Source of the DNA: Flavobacterium macacae
Lineage (GTDB): Bacteria > Bacteroidota > Bacteroidia > Flavobacteriales > Flavobacteriaceae
Assembly: GCF_003865365.1 (NCBI RefSeq)
Contig: NZ_RQVR01000001.1
Location: 249,118-313,117 of the forward strand
DNA: 64,000 nt
Direction: 5' to 3'
Shown: piece after piece, positions 43,271 to 50,583 of the stretch
How the letters are laid out: every line of letters starts with the position of its first letter
Numbering within the stretch: position 1 is the stretch's first letter
Notes under the pieces: model-generated
Seen by the model: only the letters and a program-made list of their open reading frames with translations
Database searches by the model: none
Told to the model about the DNA's origin: nothing
Made by a program: the position numbers and the translations under genes

Positions 43271-44752
43271 TTAAACTAATTTATCCGCAATACTCCTGTC
43301 ATTGCTCAATCTCGCAATCTTATTTTGTCCGCCTAATTTTCCGATGGATTTCATATAATTTTGGAAACCGTCTTGTGAAACTTTAGTAACCACAAGCTTT
43401 CGCAACACATTTCCTACGATTAAATCATCATAATAAATGTTTTGTTTTCGCATCGCGCTGTCTATTTTCAAGATAAAATCTTCCATATTTTCAGGTTCGT
43501 TTTCAAATTCTATGAACCACTCGTGATACGGCAAGCCGTCTTTTGGAGCAATTTGTGGCGCCACTGTAAATTCGTTCACGCGAACAGTTGTGTTTTCCAT
43601 CGCTTCCTTCAGCGCTTCTTCCACTTCCTTGCCAATGACATGTTCGCCAAAAGCCGAAATATAGTGCTTGATGCGCCCCGAAACAATAACGCGATACGGT
43701 TTCAACGACGTGAATTGAACCGTGTCGCCGATGTTGTAACCCCAAAGTCCGGCGTTTGTGGAAATAATCAAGACATAATTGATGCCCAATTGCACTTCGC
43801 CAATCGTGTATCTTCGCGCATTTTCATTGAAAAATTCATCTGCTTTGATAAATTCGTAGAAAATTCCCGAGTTTAAAAGCAAGAGCATTCCTTTTTCTCT
43901 TTGGGAATCTTGGTAGGCAAAAAATCCTTCAGAAGCTGGAAACAATTCAATTGAATCTACTTTTCTTCCGATTAAATTTTCAAATTTGGCGCGATACGGC
44001 TCAAAATTGACGCCTCCGTAAATGAACAAATTGAAGTTTTTAAAGATCTCGCCGACCGGCTTCCCTCCTTTTTGTTTTAGCTTTTCAAAATACATCTGAA
44101 CCCACGACGGAATTCCCGAGATGACAGCCATATTTTTATCAAAAGTTTCTTCTACGATCGCATTCACCTTGGTTTCCCAATCTTCAATGCAATTGGTTTC
44201 CCAGCTTGGCATTCGGTTTTGCTGTAAATATTTCGGAACAAAATGCGCTACGATTCCAGACAGTCTTCCAAATTGGATGCCGTTTTTTTCTTCCATAACT
44301 GGACTTCCCTGCAAGAAAATCATTTTTCCAGAAACAAAATCAGCTTTTCCGGTTTCATGGATGTAATGAAGAATGGCATTTCGCGCCGCCTCAACGTGAA
44401 AAGGCATGGACTCTTTGGTCAGCGGAATGTACTTGGCACCCGAAGTGGTTCCAGAAGTTTTGGCAAAATAAAGCGGTTTTCCTTTCCAAAGTACATTTTC
44501 TTGGCCCTTCACGACTTTATCCACATAGGGTTTCAAACCTTCATAATCACGAACGGGAACGTTTTTGGCAAAATCAGAAAATGATTTGATTTGGTGAAAA
44601 TTGTGGTCTTTACCAAATTGCGTCAAGGACGCCTCTTGAATCAAGCTTTTGAATACTTTTTCTTGAGTTTCTATAGGATTATTGGCCCATTTTTGGGTTT
44701 TATTGTAGATTATTTTGGCAAACTGTTTGGCTAAAAAAGCTTTTATTGACAT
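43271..44752 (-). CDS. GH3 auxin-responsive promoter family protein
   Basis: Adenylate-forming enzyme of the GH3 family, 493 residues. The ATP-binding motif is AKTSGTTSGAKYIPLT, followed by NLFIYGGVNFEPYRAKF, a YPASEG-type element (LFPASEGFFAY) and IGDTVQFTSLKPYRVIVSGRIKHY. Plant members join amino acids to hormones such as indole acetate and jasmonate; bacterial members are widespread in Bacteroidota but mostly uncharacterised. It lies between the M23 peptidase gene and an exported protein gene. Confidence 0.92.
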   Translation of the reverse strand: MSIKAFLAKQFAKIIYNKTQKWANNPIETQEKVFKSLIQEASLTQFGKDHNFHQIKSFSDFAKNVPVRDYEGLKPYVDKVVKGQENVLWKGKPLYFAKTSGTTSGAKYIPLTKESMPFHVEAARNAILHYIHETGKADFVSGKMIFLQGSPVMEEKNGIQFGRLSGIVAHFVPKYLQQNRMPSWETNCIEDWETKVNAIVEETFDKNMAVISGIPSWVQMYFEKLKQKGGKPVGEIFKNFNLFIYGGVNFEPYRAKFENLIGRKVDSIELFPASEGFFAYQDSQREKGMLLLLNSGIFYEFIKADEFFNENARRYTIGEVQLGINYVLIISTNAGLWGYNIGDTVQFTSLKPYRVIVSGRIKHYISAFGEHVIGKEVEEALKEAMENTTVRVNEFTVAPQIAPKDGLPYHEWFIEFENEPENMEDFILKIDSAMRKQNIYYDDLIVGNVLRKLVVTKVSQDGFQNYMKSIGKLGGQNKIARLSNDRSIADKLV

Positions 44753-44786
44753 TATAAATTTGTGATTTATGATTTATGATTTTTGC

Positions 44787-45656
44787 TTATTCAAAATCTA
44801 TAAAATTTGTCGGATCAATGGCAAAACCATCTTTCCACAATTCAAAATGAAGATGGATTCCGGTAGATTCTTTTCCGGTTGATCCGGCTGTTGCGACAAC
44901 CTCTCCGGTTCTCACGACGTCGCCTTGTGATTTTGTCACTGAATCCACGTGTTTGTAAACGCTAATAATACCGTCGCCATGGCGAATGATAATGACATAG
45001 CCGTTTGTAGGCGTCCAATCGGCAAAAATCACGGTTCCGTTTGCTACTGATTTTATCGGCGTGTTTTTTGGAACGGCAATATCGACTGCAAAATGCTTGG
45101 TCTTTGGATCGTATTTGTCGGTAATATGTCCGGTTACCGGCGAAAAAAGCACCAAATTTACTTTGGCCCCGGCCTTATTAAATAGATTGTACTTGTCTTC
45201 TTGAGCCACTTGTTCTCTCAATTTCAGATCTTCTTTCGTTGGAGCAAAATCAACTTCGTCTTCGGCTAAAAGTTGCCCTGCTTTAATGGAATCCATGTTT
45301 AATTGGGCCACCTCAACATCTCCTGCCAGCACTTTTTTTATCGATTCGATGTACGCATTATTTACCTTTATTGCTTTTTCTAAAGAATCAGATTTTAAGG
45401 CCAATTCTGTGGCTTCCCTCTTTAATTTTGAAGAAGCATAACCCGGGATATATTCTCTCAAGGGTGTGAAAGCAATAATATAGGTGGTGATGGCGATTAA
45501 AAAAATACTGCCGCCAGTCAGTGCTATAAAAACATTTAATAGGTTCAATTTCAGCGAAAATATTTCATCAAAAGTTTCCTCGTTCAAAATAACCAAACGG
45601 TTTTTTGTCAATAATTTTTTCTTTAAAATTTCGCGCTTTTGTCTCTTTGCTGACAT
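44787..45656 (-). CDS. M23 family metallopeptidase
   Basis: Peptidoglycan-directed LytM-type protein of 289 residues. A membrane helix near 37-60 anchors it, and a coiled coil (about 80-150) precedes the catalytic domain. Zinc ligands are visible as His and Asp in HFAVDIAVPKNTP and the HxH pair His268 and His270 in GIHLHFELW, so the site looks active. Its own promoter lies just upstream. Likely role: cell wall remodelling during growth or division. Confidence 0.92.
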   Translation of the reverse strand: MSAKRQKREILKKKLLTKNRLVILNEETFDEIFSLKLNLLNVFIALTGGSIFLIAITTYIIAFTPLREYIPGYASSKLKREATELALKSDSLEKAIKVNNAYIESIKKVLAGDVEVAQLNMDSIKAGQLLAEDEVDFAPTKEDLKLREQVAQEDKYNLFNKAGAKVNLVLFSPVTGHITDKYDPKTKHFAVDIAVPKNTPIKSVANGTVIFADWTPTNGYVIIIRHGDGIISVYKHVDSVTKSQGDVVRTGEVVATAGSTGKESTGIHLHFELWKDGFAIDPTNFIDFE

Positions 45657-45674
45657 TGGTGTTTCTGTATTTTA

Positions 45675-45682
45675 CAAATATA
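45675..45682 (-). promoter_or_regulatory. -7 promoter element of the M23 gene
   Basis: Minus-strand TATATTTG matches TAnnTTTG, 19 bases before the ATG at 45656. Confidence 0.5.
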
Positions 45683-45839
45683 AGAATTTGCCTGTTTTTA
45701 GGTTACATTTATAGCATTTCTAACCAATTTATTAACTGTTTATTATAATTTTAAACCAAACTCCTTTTTTTTTCGTAAATTGATTTAGAAGAGACAACGT
45801 TTTTAACGTATTATTATTAAGTGGTACGTATTTCTTTTT

Positions 45840-45847
45840 TATCTTTG
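45840..45847 (+). promoter_or_regulatory. -7 promoter element of tatA
   Basis: TATCTTTG matches TAnnTTTG, ending 43 bases before the tatA ATG. Confidence 0.45.
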
Positions 45848-45890
45848 TAAAATATTTCTAAACATTGCGCGAGCAATAATTTTAAACATC

Positions 45891-46070
45891 ATGGGAAAAT
45901 TAGGCTTAACAGAAATACTTGTAATCGTAGCTATCATCTTATTACTTTTTGGAGGTAAAAAAATTCCAGAATTAATGAAAGGATTGGGTTCTGGTATTAA
46001 AGAATTCAAAAATGCAGCGAAAGACGAGAATCAACCTGCTGCTTCTAAAAAAGAAGAAGAAAAGATCTAA
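45891..46070 (+). CDS. tatA: Twin-arginine translocase subunit TatA/TatE
   Basis: A 59-residue pore-forming component of the Tat system that exports folded proteins. The N-terminal membrane helix (about 6-21, [17 protein letters not shown]) begins with the conserved polar Glu8, and is followed by the FGGKKIPEL hinge and amphipathic helix [14 protein letters not shown], then an acidic/basic tail. Flanking genes are unrelated; tatC is not in the window. Strong terminators follow. Confidence 0.95.
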   Translation: MGKLGLTEILVIVAIILLLFGGKKIPELMKGLGSGIKEFKNAAKDENQPAASKKEEEKI

Positions 46071-46100
46071 CAAAGCTTTTCTATTCAAAAGCTTTTGTTG

Positions 46101-46138
46101 AAAGCCTCAAGGATTTTAAGATCTTTGAGGCTTTTTTT
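46101..46138 (+). terminator. Intrinsic terminator of tatA
   Basis: AAAGCCTCAA pairs with TTGAGGCTTT and is followed by a T-run. A second, shorter inverted repeat (AAAGCTTTT/AAAAGCTTT) precedes it. The T-run reaches the stop codon of the facing lipoprotein gene. Confidence 0.85.
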
Positions 46139-46562
46139 ATGTTGAAGAATCTATCAGGGTTTTCAACTTCCATTTTCCTGCTTGTTTTTTAAAAATGATA
46201 TCAGAATAAATTCCGTTATTAATTCCGCGGATTTCAATAACTGCTTCATCCCCTTTTAAAATTGTTTTTTGAGAATATTCAACGTTCTTTTGAATTGTAA
46301 AATCTAACTTTTTATAATCCTTTTTTTGAATTGTTTTTTCAATAAGTTCTAAATCATTTTCATAATCAAGTTCTTGTACTCTCATTGGAAAATCAATCCT
46401 GCTCATTTGAAAAATAGAATCTTTATTAAATTTTTCAAGAAATATTTCGAAGTTTTCTTCCTTTAAAACTATATCTTTTTGAGTCTGTATTTTTTTATTT
46501 TCAGTGATACAGCCAATTAAAAATAAGCTTCCAAAGCAAAATATTAAATTTAATTTATTCAT
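46137..46562 (-). CDS. Small lipoprotein of unknown function
   Basis: A 141-residue protein with a lipoprotein signal peptide (MNKLNLIFCFGSLFLIGC, Cys18). The mature part contains a beta-rich section ending VIEIRGINNGIYSDIIFKKQ and AGKWKLKTLID, reminiscent of small NTF2-like or immunity-type folds but without a definite match. It lies 10 bases after the tex stop, so it is probably on the same transcript. Function unknown. Confidence 0.75.
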   Translation of the reverse strand: MNKLNLIFCFGSLFLIGCITENKKIQTQKDIVLKEENFEIFLEKFNKDSIFQMSRIDFPMRVQELDYENDLELIEKTIQKKDYKKLDFTIQKNVEYSQKTILKGDEAVIEIRGINNGIYSDIIFKKQAGKWKLKTLIDSST

Positions 46563-46572
46563 AATGAATATT

Positions 46573-48696
46573 TTATAAAATCATAGTCAACTGCACACGC
46601 TTTCTGCTTTCATCCACTTCAACCACTTTCACTTGAACTTGTTGGTGCATCTTCACGACTTCATTCACATCAGAAACAAATCCTTCCTTCAATTGCGAAA
46701 TGTGAACCAAGCCACTTTCTTTGATTCCGATATCGACAAAACAGCCGAAATTGGTGATATTATTCACGATTCCTGGCAAAACCATTCCAGTTTTTAAGTT
46801 GCCAATTGTTTTTACATTTGGGTCAAATTCAAAAACCTTCGCCGCTTTTCTTGGATCTAATCCTGGTTTTTCTAATTCTTTAATAATGTCTTTCAAACCA
46901 AGCAATCCGATGTTTTCGGTCACATACTTTTCTACCGGAATTTGTGCTATTTTTTCTTTATTGGCAATCAAATCATTAACAGAAATTTTCAAATCCTTCG
47001 CCATTTTTTCCACGATTCCATAAGCTTCCGGATGCACTGCTGAATTGTCCAACGGATTTTTTCCATTCGAAATTCTAATAAAAGCCGCGGCTTGCTGAAA
47101 TGCTTTTTCTCCCAAACGTGGCACTTTTTTCAATTGTTTTCTTTCTTCAAAAGCACCATTTTCTGAACGGTAATTGACAATGTTTTCGGCCATCTTCTCC
47201 CCGATTCCAGATACATAACTCAAAAGCGATTTGCTTGCCGTATTAATATTGATTCCGACAGAATTCACGCAGCGAACCACTACAGAATCCAATTCTTCCT
47301 TTAATTTCGTTTGGTCCACATCGTGCTGGTATTGGCCGACCCCTATGGATTTTGCATCGATTTTTACCAATTCTGCCAACGGATCAGAAAGCCGTCTTCC
47401 GATCGAAACCGCGCCACGAACCGTTACGTCATAGGTTGGAAATTCATCTCTAGCAATCTTTGAAGCCGAATAAATGGACGCGCCAGCTTCGCTAACAACA
47501 AAAACTTGCAAGGGTTTATCAAAAGCAATCTTCTTTATAAAAAATTCGGTTTCACGGGAAGCCGTTCCGTTTCCGATGGAAATCGCGTCAATTTTATAGG
47601 CATTCACCATCGAACGGATTTTTTTCATCGCAATCGTGGTTTCGTTTTGTGGCGCGTGCGGAAAAATGGTTTCGTTGTAAAGCAGATTTCCGTTTTCGTC
47701 CAAGCAAACGATTTTGCAACCGCTTCTGAACCCTGGATCAATCGCTAAAATTCGTTTTTCACCCAATGGTGGCGCCAATAACAACTGGCCCAAATTTCCG
47801 GCAAAAACCTGAATCGCCGTGGTATCTGCTTTTGCTTTTGCTTCCTGCAATGTTTCGTTTGAAATCGCCGGAGCCAAAAGTCTTTTATAACTGTCTTCAA
47901 TCGCTTTTTTAAGCTGAATTGCAGTTTCTTTTTTATTTTTAATAACCGATTCTGAAATCATTTCGATGGCTTCGTCGGGATCAATTTCTACTTTTAACTT
48001 GATGAAACCCTCATTTTCAGAACGAAGCATTGCCAATAATCGGTGTGAAGGCGCGCGTTGCAAATTCTCTGACCAATCAAAATACTGCTCAAATTTTTTG
48101 GCTTTCTCATCGTCTTTTTTGGCTTTTACAACTTTAGTCGTAACTGAAGCTTTTCTTTGGTAAATTCTGCGTAGATTTTTTCGAATGTAACTATTTTCAT
48201 TAATCCATTCGGCAATGATATCGCGAGCTCCTTGCAAAGCATCGTCTTCATTTGCCACATTTTTATTCAGATATTTGGAAGCTAAAAAGTCAATATCGTC
48301 ATTGTTTTGGGCCATAATAATTTTGGCCAACGGCTCCAAACCATTTTCTCGGGCAACATCAGCTCTTGTTTTTTTCTTCTTTTTAAACGGAAGGTAAAAA
48401 TCCTCTAATTCATTCAAATCATAGCTTTGCCTGATTTTTTTCTCTAGTTCTGAAGTCAGGGCATTTTGCTCTGTAATTGATTTTAAAATCGCTTCTTTTC
48501 GTTTAGAAATGGTTTCAAATTCTTTGTCAAGCTTCGCAATCTGTTCAATAACAACCTCGTCTAAATTGCCGGTTTTGTCTTTTCGATAGCGCGAAATAAA
48601 CGGAATCGTGCAATCTTCATTCAAAAGTTGCAGTGTGTTTTCGATGTTTTTGCTTAGCGTGGTAACTTGTTTTGAAATGTATTCGAGATTGGTCAT
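46573..48696 (-). CDS. tex: Tex family RNA-binding transcription accessory protein
   Basis: A 707-residue cytoplasmic protein with the Tex layout: helical N-terminal region (about 1-300), a YqgF/RNase H-like domain with ILAIDPGFRSGCKIV near 315-330, helix-hairpin-helix repeats with GININTASKSLLSYVSGIG (about 470-550), and a C-terminal S1 domain (about 630-707, GMVLPGIVNNITNFGCFVDIG). Tex proteins bind RNA and the transcription complex and are often essential or linked to toxin and stress gene expression. Start fits homologues. Confidence 0.96.
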   Translation of the reverse strand: MTNLEYISKQVTTLSKNIENTLQLLNEDCTIPFISRYRKDKTGNLDEVVIEQIAKLDKEFETISKRKEAILKSITEQNALTSELEKKIRQSYDLNELEDFYLPFKKKKKTRADVARENGLEPLAKIIMAQNNDDIDFLASKYLNKNVANEDDALQGARDIIAEWINENSYIRKNLRRIYQRKASVTTKVVKAKKDDEKAKKFEQYFDWSENLQRAPSHRLLAMLRSENEGFIKLKVEIDPDEAIEMISESVIKNKKETAIQLKKAIEDSYKRLLAPAISNETLQEAKAKADTTAIQVFAGNLGQLLLAPPLGEKRILAIDPGFRSGCKIVCLDENGNLLYNETIFPHAPQNETTIAMKKIRSMVNAYKIDAISIGNGTASRETEFFIKKIAFDKPLQVFVVSEAGASIYSASKIARDEFPTYDVTVRGAVSIGRRLSDPLAELVKIDAKSIGVGQYQHDVDQTKLKEELDSVVVRCVNSVGININTASKSLLSYVSGIGEKMAENIVNYRSENGAFEERKQLKKVPRLGEKAFQQAAAFIRISNGKNPLDNSAVHPEAYGIVEKMAKDLKISVNDLIANKEKIAQIPVEKYVTENIGLLGLKDIIKELEKPGLDPRKAAKVFEFDPNVKTIGNLKTGMVLPGIVNNITNFGCFVDIGIKESGLVHISQLKEGFVSDVNEVVKMHQQVQVKVVEVDESRKRVQLTMIL

Positions 48697-48753
48697 AACT
48701 ATATTTTAAAAAGCTATTGCGAAAATAATATCTTTACTGCTCATTTCAGCCAA

Positions 48754-49017
48754 ATGGACCTTTTATTCTACTTTTTTATTGCTCTAAATTGCATTTCTTT
48801 CATAATCACAGGTTATGACAAACGGCTTGCAATTAAAAATAAAAGAAGAATTTCTGAAAAAACGTTATTAAGCTTTGTTGCTATTGGCGGAACTGTTGGT
48901 TCTTCTCTTGCAATGTTACTTTTTAGGCATAAAACCTCGAAGAGAAGTTATCTTTTGAAGTTTTTTTTGATTGTGGGTTTGCAGGTATTGGCTTTGTATG
49001 CTTATTATAAATTTTAA
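48754..49017 (+). CDS. DUF1294 family membrane protein
   Basis: An 87-residue protein with three hydrophobic segments (about 1-20, 38-58 and 65-84). It contains GYDKRLAIKNKRRISEKTL and GGTVGSSLAMLLFRHKTSK, the hallmarks of DUF1294. Some members carry an N-terminal cold-shock domain; this one does not. It is divergent from tex. Function unknown. Confidence 0.88.
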   Translation: MDLLFYFFIALNCISFIITGYDKRLAIKNKRRISEKTLLSFVAIGGTVGSSLAMLLFRHKTSKRSYLLKFFLIVGLQVLALYAYYKF

Positions 49018-49067
49018 CGTAAAGGCATATTAAGTTTTTCACAATCCCAAACCTTCGGGAACCTAAT

Positions 49068-49110
49068 AAAAAAACCGCAAATTCACATAAAAATATACGA
49101 ATTTGCGGTT
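49068..49110 (-). terminator. Intrinsic terminator of rpiB
   Basis: AACCGCAAATTC pairs perfectly with GAATTTGCGGTT around a 14-base loop. On the minus strand it is followed by six U, so it ends the rpiB transcript. Confidence 0.85.
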
Positions 49111-49130
49111 AAACTATATTTTAAAATTAG

Positions 49131-49562
49131 TTATTGACAAGCAATCTTATCCACACGATTTTGGTGTCTTCCACCTTCAAAATCAGTATTTAAGAACGTT
49201 TCAACCATTTCCACCGCTTGATTTATTGAAGTATATCGTGCTGGAATACTGATAATATTTGCATCATTATGTTGTCTTGCTAAACCTGCAATTTCTTTTG
49301 TCCAGCATAATGCCGAACGAATTCCTTGGTGTTTGTTAACCGTCATATTGATTCCGTTACCGCTACCGCAGATTACGATCCCAAATTGAGCCTTTCCATT
49401 TTCAACATCCGTTGCAACCGGATGTCCAAAATCTGGATAATCGACACTATCCACAGAATCTGTTCCATAGTTTGTAACTTCGTGGCCTTTTGCTTTTAGC
49501 ATTTCCACAATTGCTTTTTTGTAATCTGGTCCTGCGTGGTCGTTTCCGATGGAAATTTTCAT
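49131..49562 (-). CDS. rpiB: Ribose 5-phosphate isomerase B
   Basis: Interconverts ribose 5-phosphate and ribulose 5-phosphate in the pentose phosphate pathway. It begins MKISIGNDHAGPDYK, has the catalytic Cys65 in ICGSGNG and the catalytic-site His98 in ARQHNDAN. Length 143 is normal for RpiB. It is transcribed away from the gene-free origin-like stretch on its right, from a promoter at its edge. Confidence 0.95.
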   Translation of the reverse strand: MKISIGNDHAGPDYKKAIVEMLKAKGHEVTNYGTDSVDSVDYPDFGHPVATDVENGKAQFGIVICGSGNGINMTVNKHQGIRSALCWTKEIAGLARQHNDANIISIPARYTSINQAVEMVETFLNTDFEGGRHQNRVDKIACQ

Positions 49563-50201
49563 AGTTGTTTTATATTAGGTTGTTTAAGTGCAAATTTACC
49601 GTAACGGCATCCATTTACCAAAATAAAAACGACAGAAGTTGCATCATTTGATAATCAAATAGTTGTAGTTATCAACATTCGTAATAGCCTGATAAACAGT
49701 AACGAAATGGTAATGAAATTGTTAAATATTTACATTGTTAATAGCGTTTTACAATTCTCTGACTTTGAGTTGATTGCAAATTAACATAGATTGTTGATAA
49801 GTTCAGATAGAATATTAGAACTATTTCTTGTTTATTCGATTAAAAACAGTAATCCAAAACTGCTATTTAAAATGCAAGTTTAGTTTGATGTATTTTTAGA
49901 AAACTTATCAGCATACAATCCAATCTTGTTAACAGTAATTAACAAATGAAGTTATCTACAATTTAAAAATAAAAACGATTATCAACCGTTGTTAACAATG
50001 TCTTAATGTTGGCTCAAAATGAGCTAATTAATTCTATCAACCTATGTTGATAACTCGGTATAACAATCCATAACTTCAATTACTCACAAAAAAAATTAAA
50101 GTTATAGCCACTATTAACAAGCTATAATACCCATTAAAAATTAATTTTAAATTTCTTTTTCTTTTTGTTGTTTTAAATAAATGTTGACAACTTTCAAAAG
50201 T
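49563..50201. other. Candidate chromosomal replication origin (oriC)
   Basis: The longest gene-free stretch around rpiB, 639 bases and very AT-rich. It holds three exact copies of the 9-mer TTATCAACA (49669-49677 plus; 49792-49800 and 50045-50053 minus). Near copies are TTATCAGCA (49905), TTATCTACA (49952), TTATCAACC (49979), CTATCAACC (50034) and, on the minus strand, TTGTCAACA (50182-50190). These resemble the DnaA box TTATCCACA. TGTTAACA words and a palindrome at 49646-49660 add symmetry. Gene direction flips around it. dnaA is not nearby. Confidence 0.65.
49591..49598 (-). promoter_or_regulatory. -7 promoter element of rpiB
   Basis: Minus-strand TAAATTTG matches TAnnTTTG, 29 bases before the ATG at 49562. 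Confidence 0.45.
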
Positions 50202-50441
50202 TCAAACGATTTTCAAATTTTCATTCCCATTCAATTCGTTCAAGATTTCTCTTGCCATCGCTTCATCTTCTGGATGGACTTTTAATTTGATTCCTCCCAA
50301 AGCCTGCGAATACATGGGAACGATGTTCATCATGGTTTCGTTCTCAAAAAAGAATTGGATTTCCTCTTGTTCTAGCCGATGCTTCAAGATGGTGATTTCG
50401 TGAGGGTAGTTAAAAATGGCAACGGTAATGAATTTTTCCAT
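50202..50441 (-). CDS. DUF2007-like putative signal-transducing protein
   Basis: A 79-residue ferredoxin-like protein. VAIFNYPHEITILKHRLEQEEIQFFFENE followed by GGIKLKVHPEDEAMAREIL is the DUF2007 pattern, seen in a family that binds or senses small ligands or partner proteins; no experimentally fixed role is known to me. It lies between the origin-like stretch and rnr, transcribed towards the origin. Confidence 0.85.
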   Translation of the reverse strand: MEKFITVAIFNYPHEITILKHRLEQEEIQFFFENETMMNIVPMYSQALGGIKLKVHPEDEAMAREILNELNGNENLKIV

Positions 50442-50583
50442 TAGTGATTGATTTTCATAAAGATAAGCAAGAAATCATATTCTCAAGTAAAGTACCAAAA
50501 AGTTATATTTAGATTAAAAATTTTAACATTTGAAAAAAATCTGAAATGTTATTCGTAATTTTCAGCATTATTAGAAACGAATT

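Noticed and set aside
43442..43876. 144-codon plus-strand open frame opposite the GH3 gene
   Set aside because: Composition is the mirror of the GH3 coding strand, with no family pattern; the minus-strand gene is complete and well conserved.
49646..49660. 15-base palindrome ATTTGATAATCAAAT as a separate operator for rpiB
   Set aside because: It lies about 85 bases upstream of the rpiB start, beyond the -7 element, among the DnaA-box-like words; I treat it as part of the origin-like stretch unless shown otherwise.
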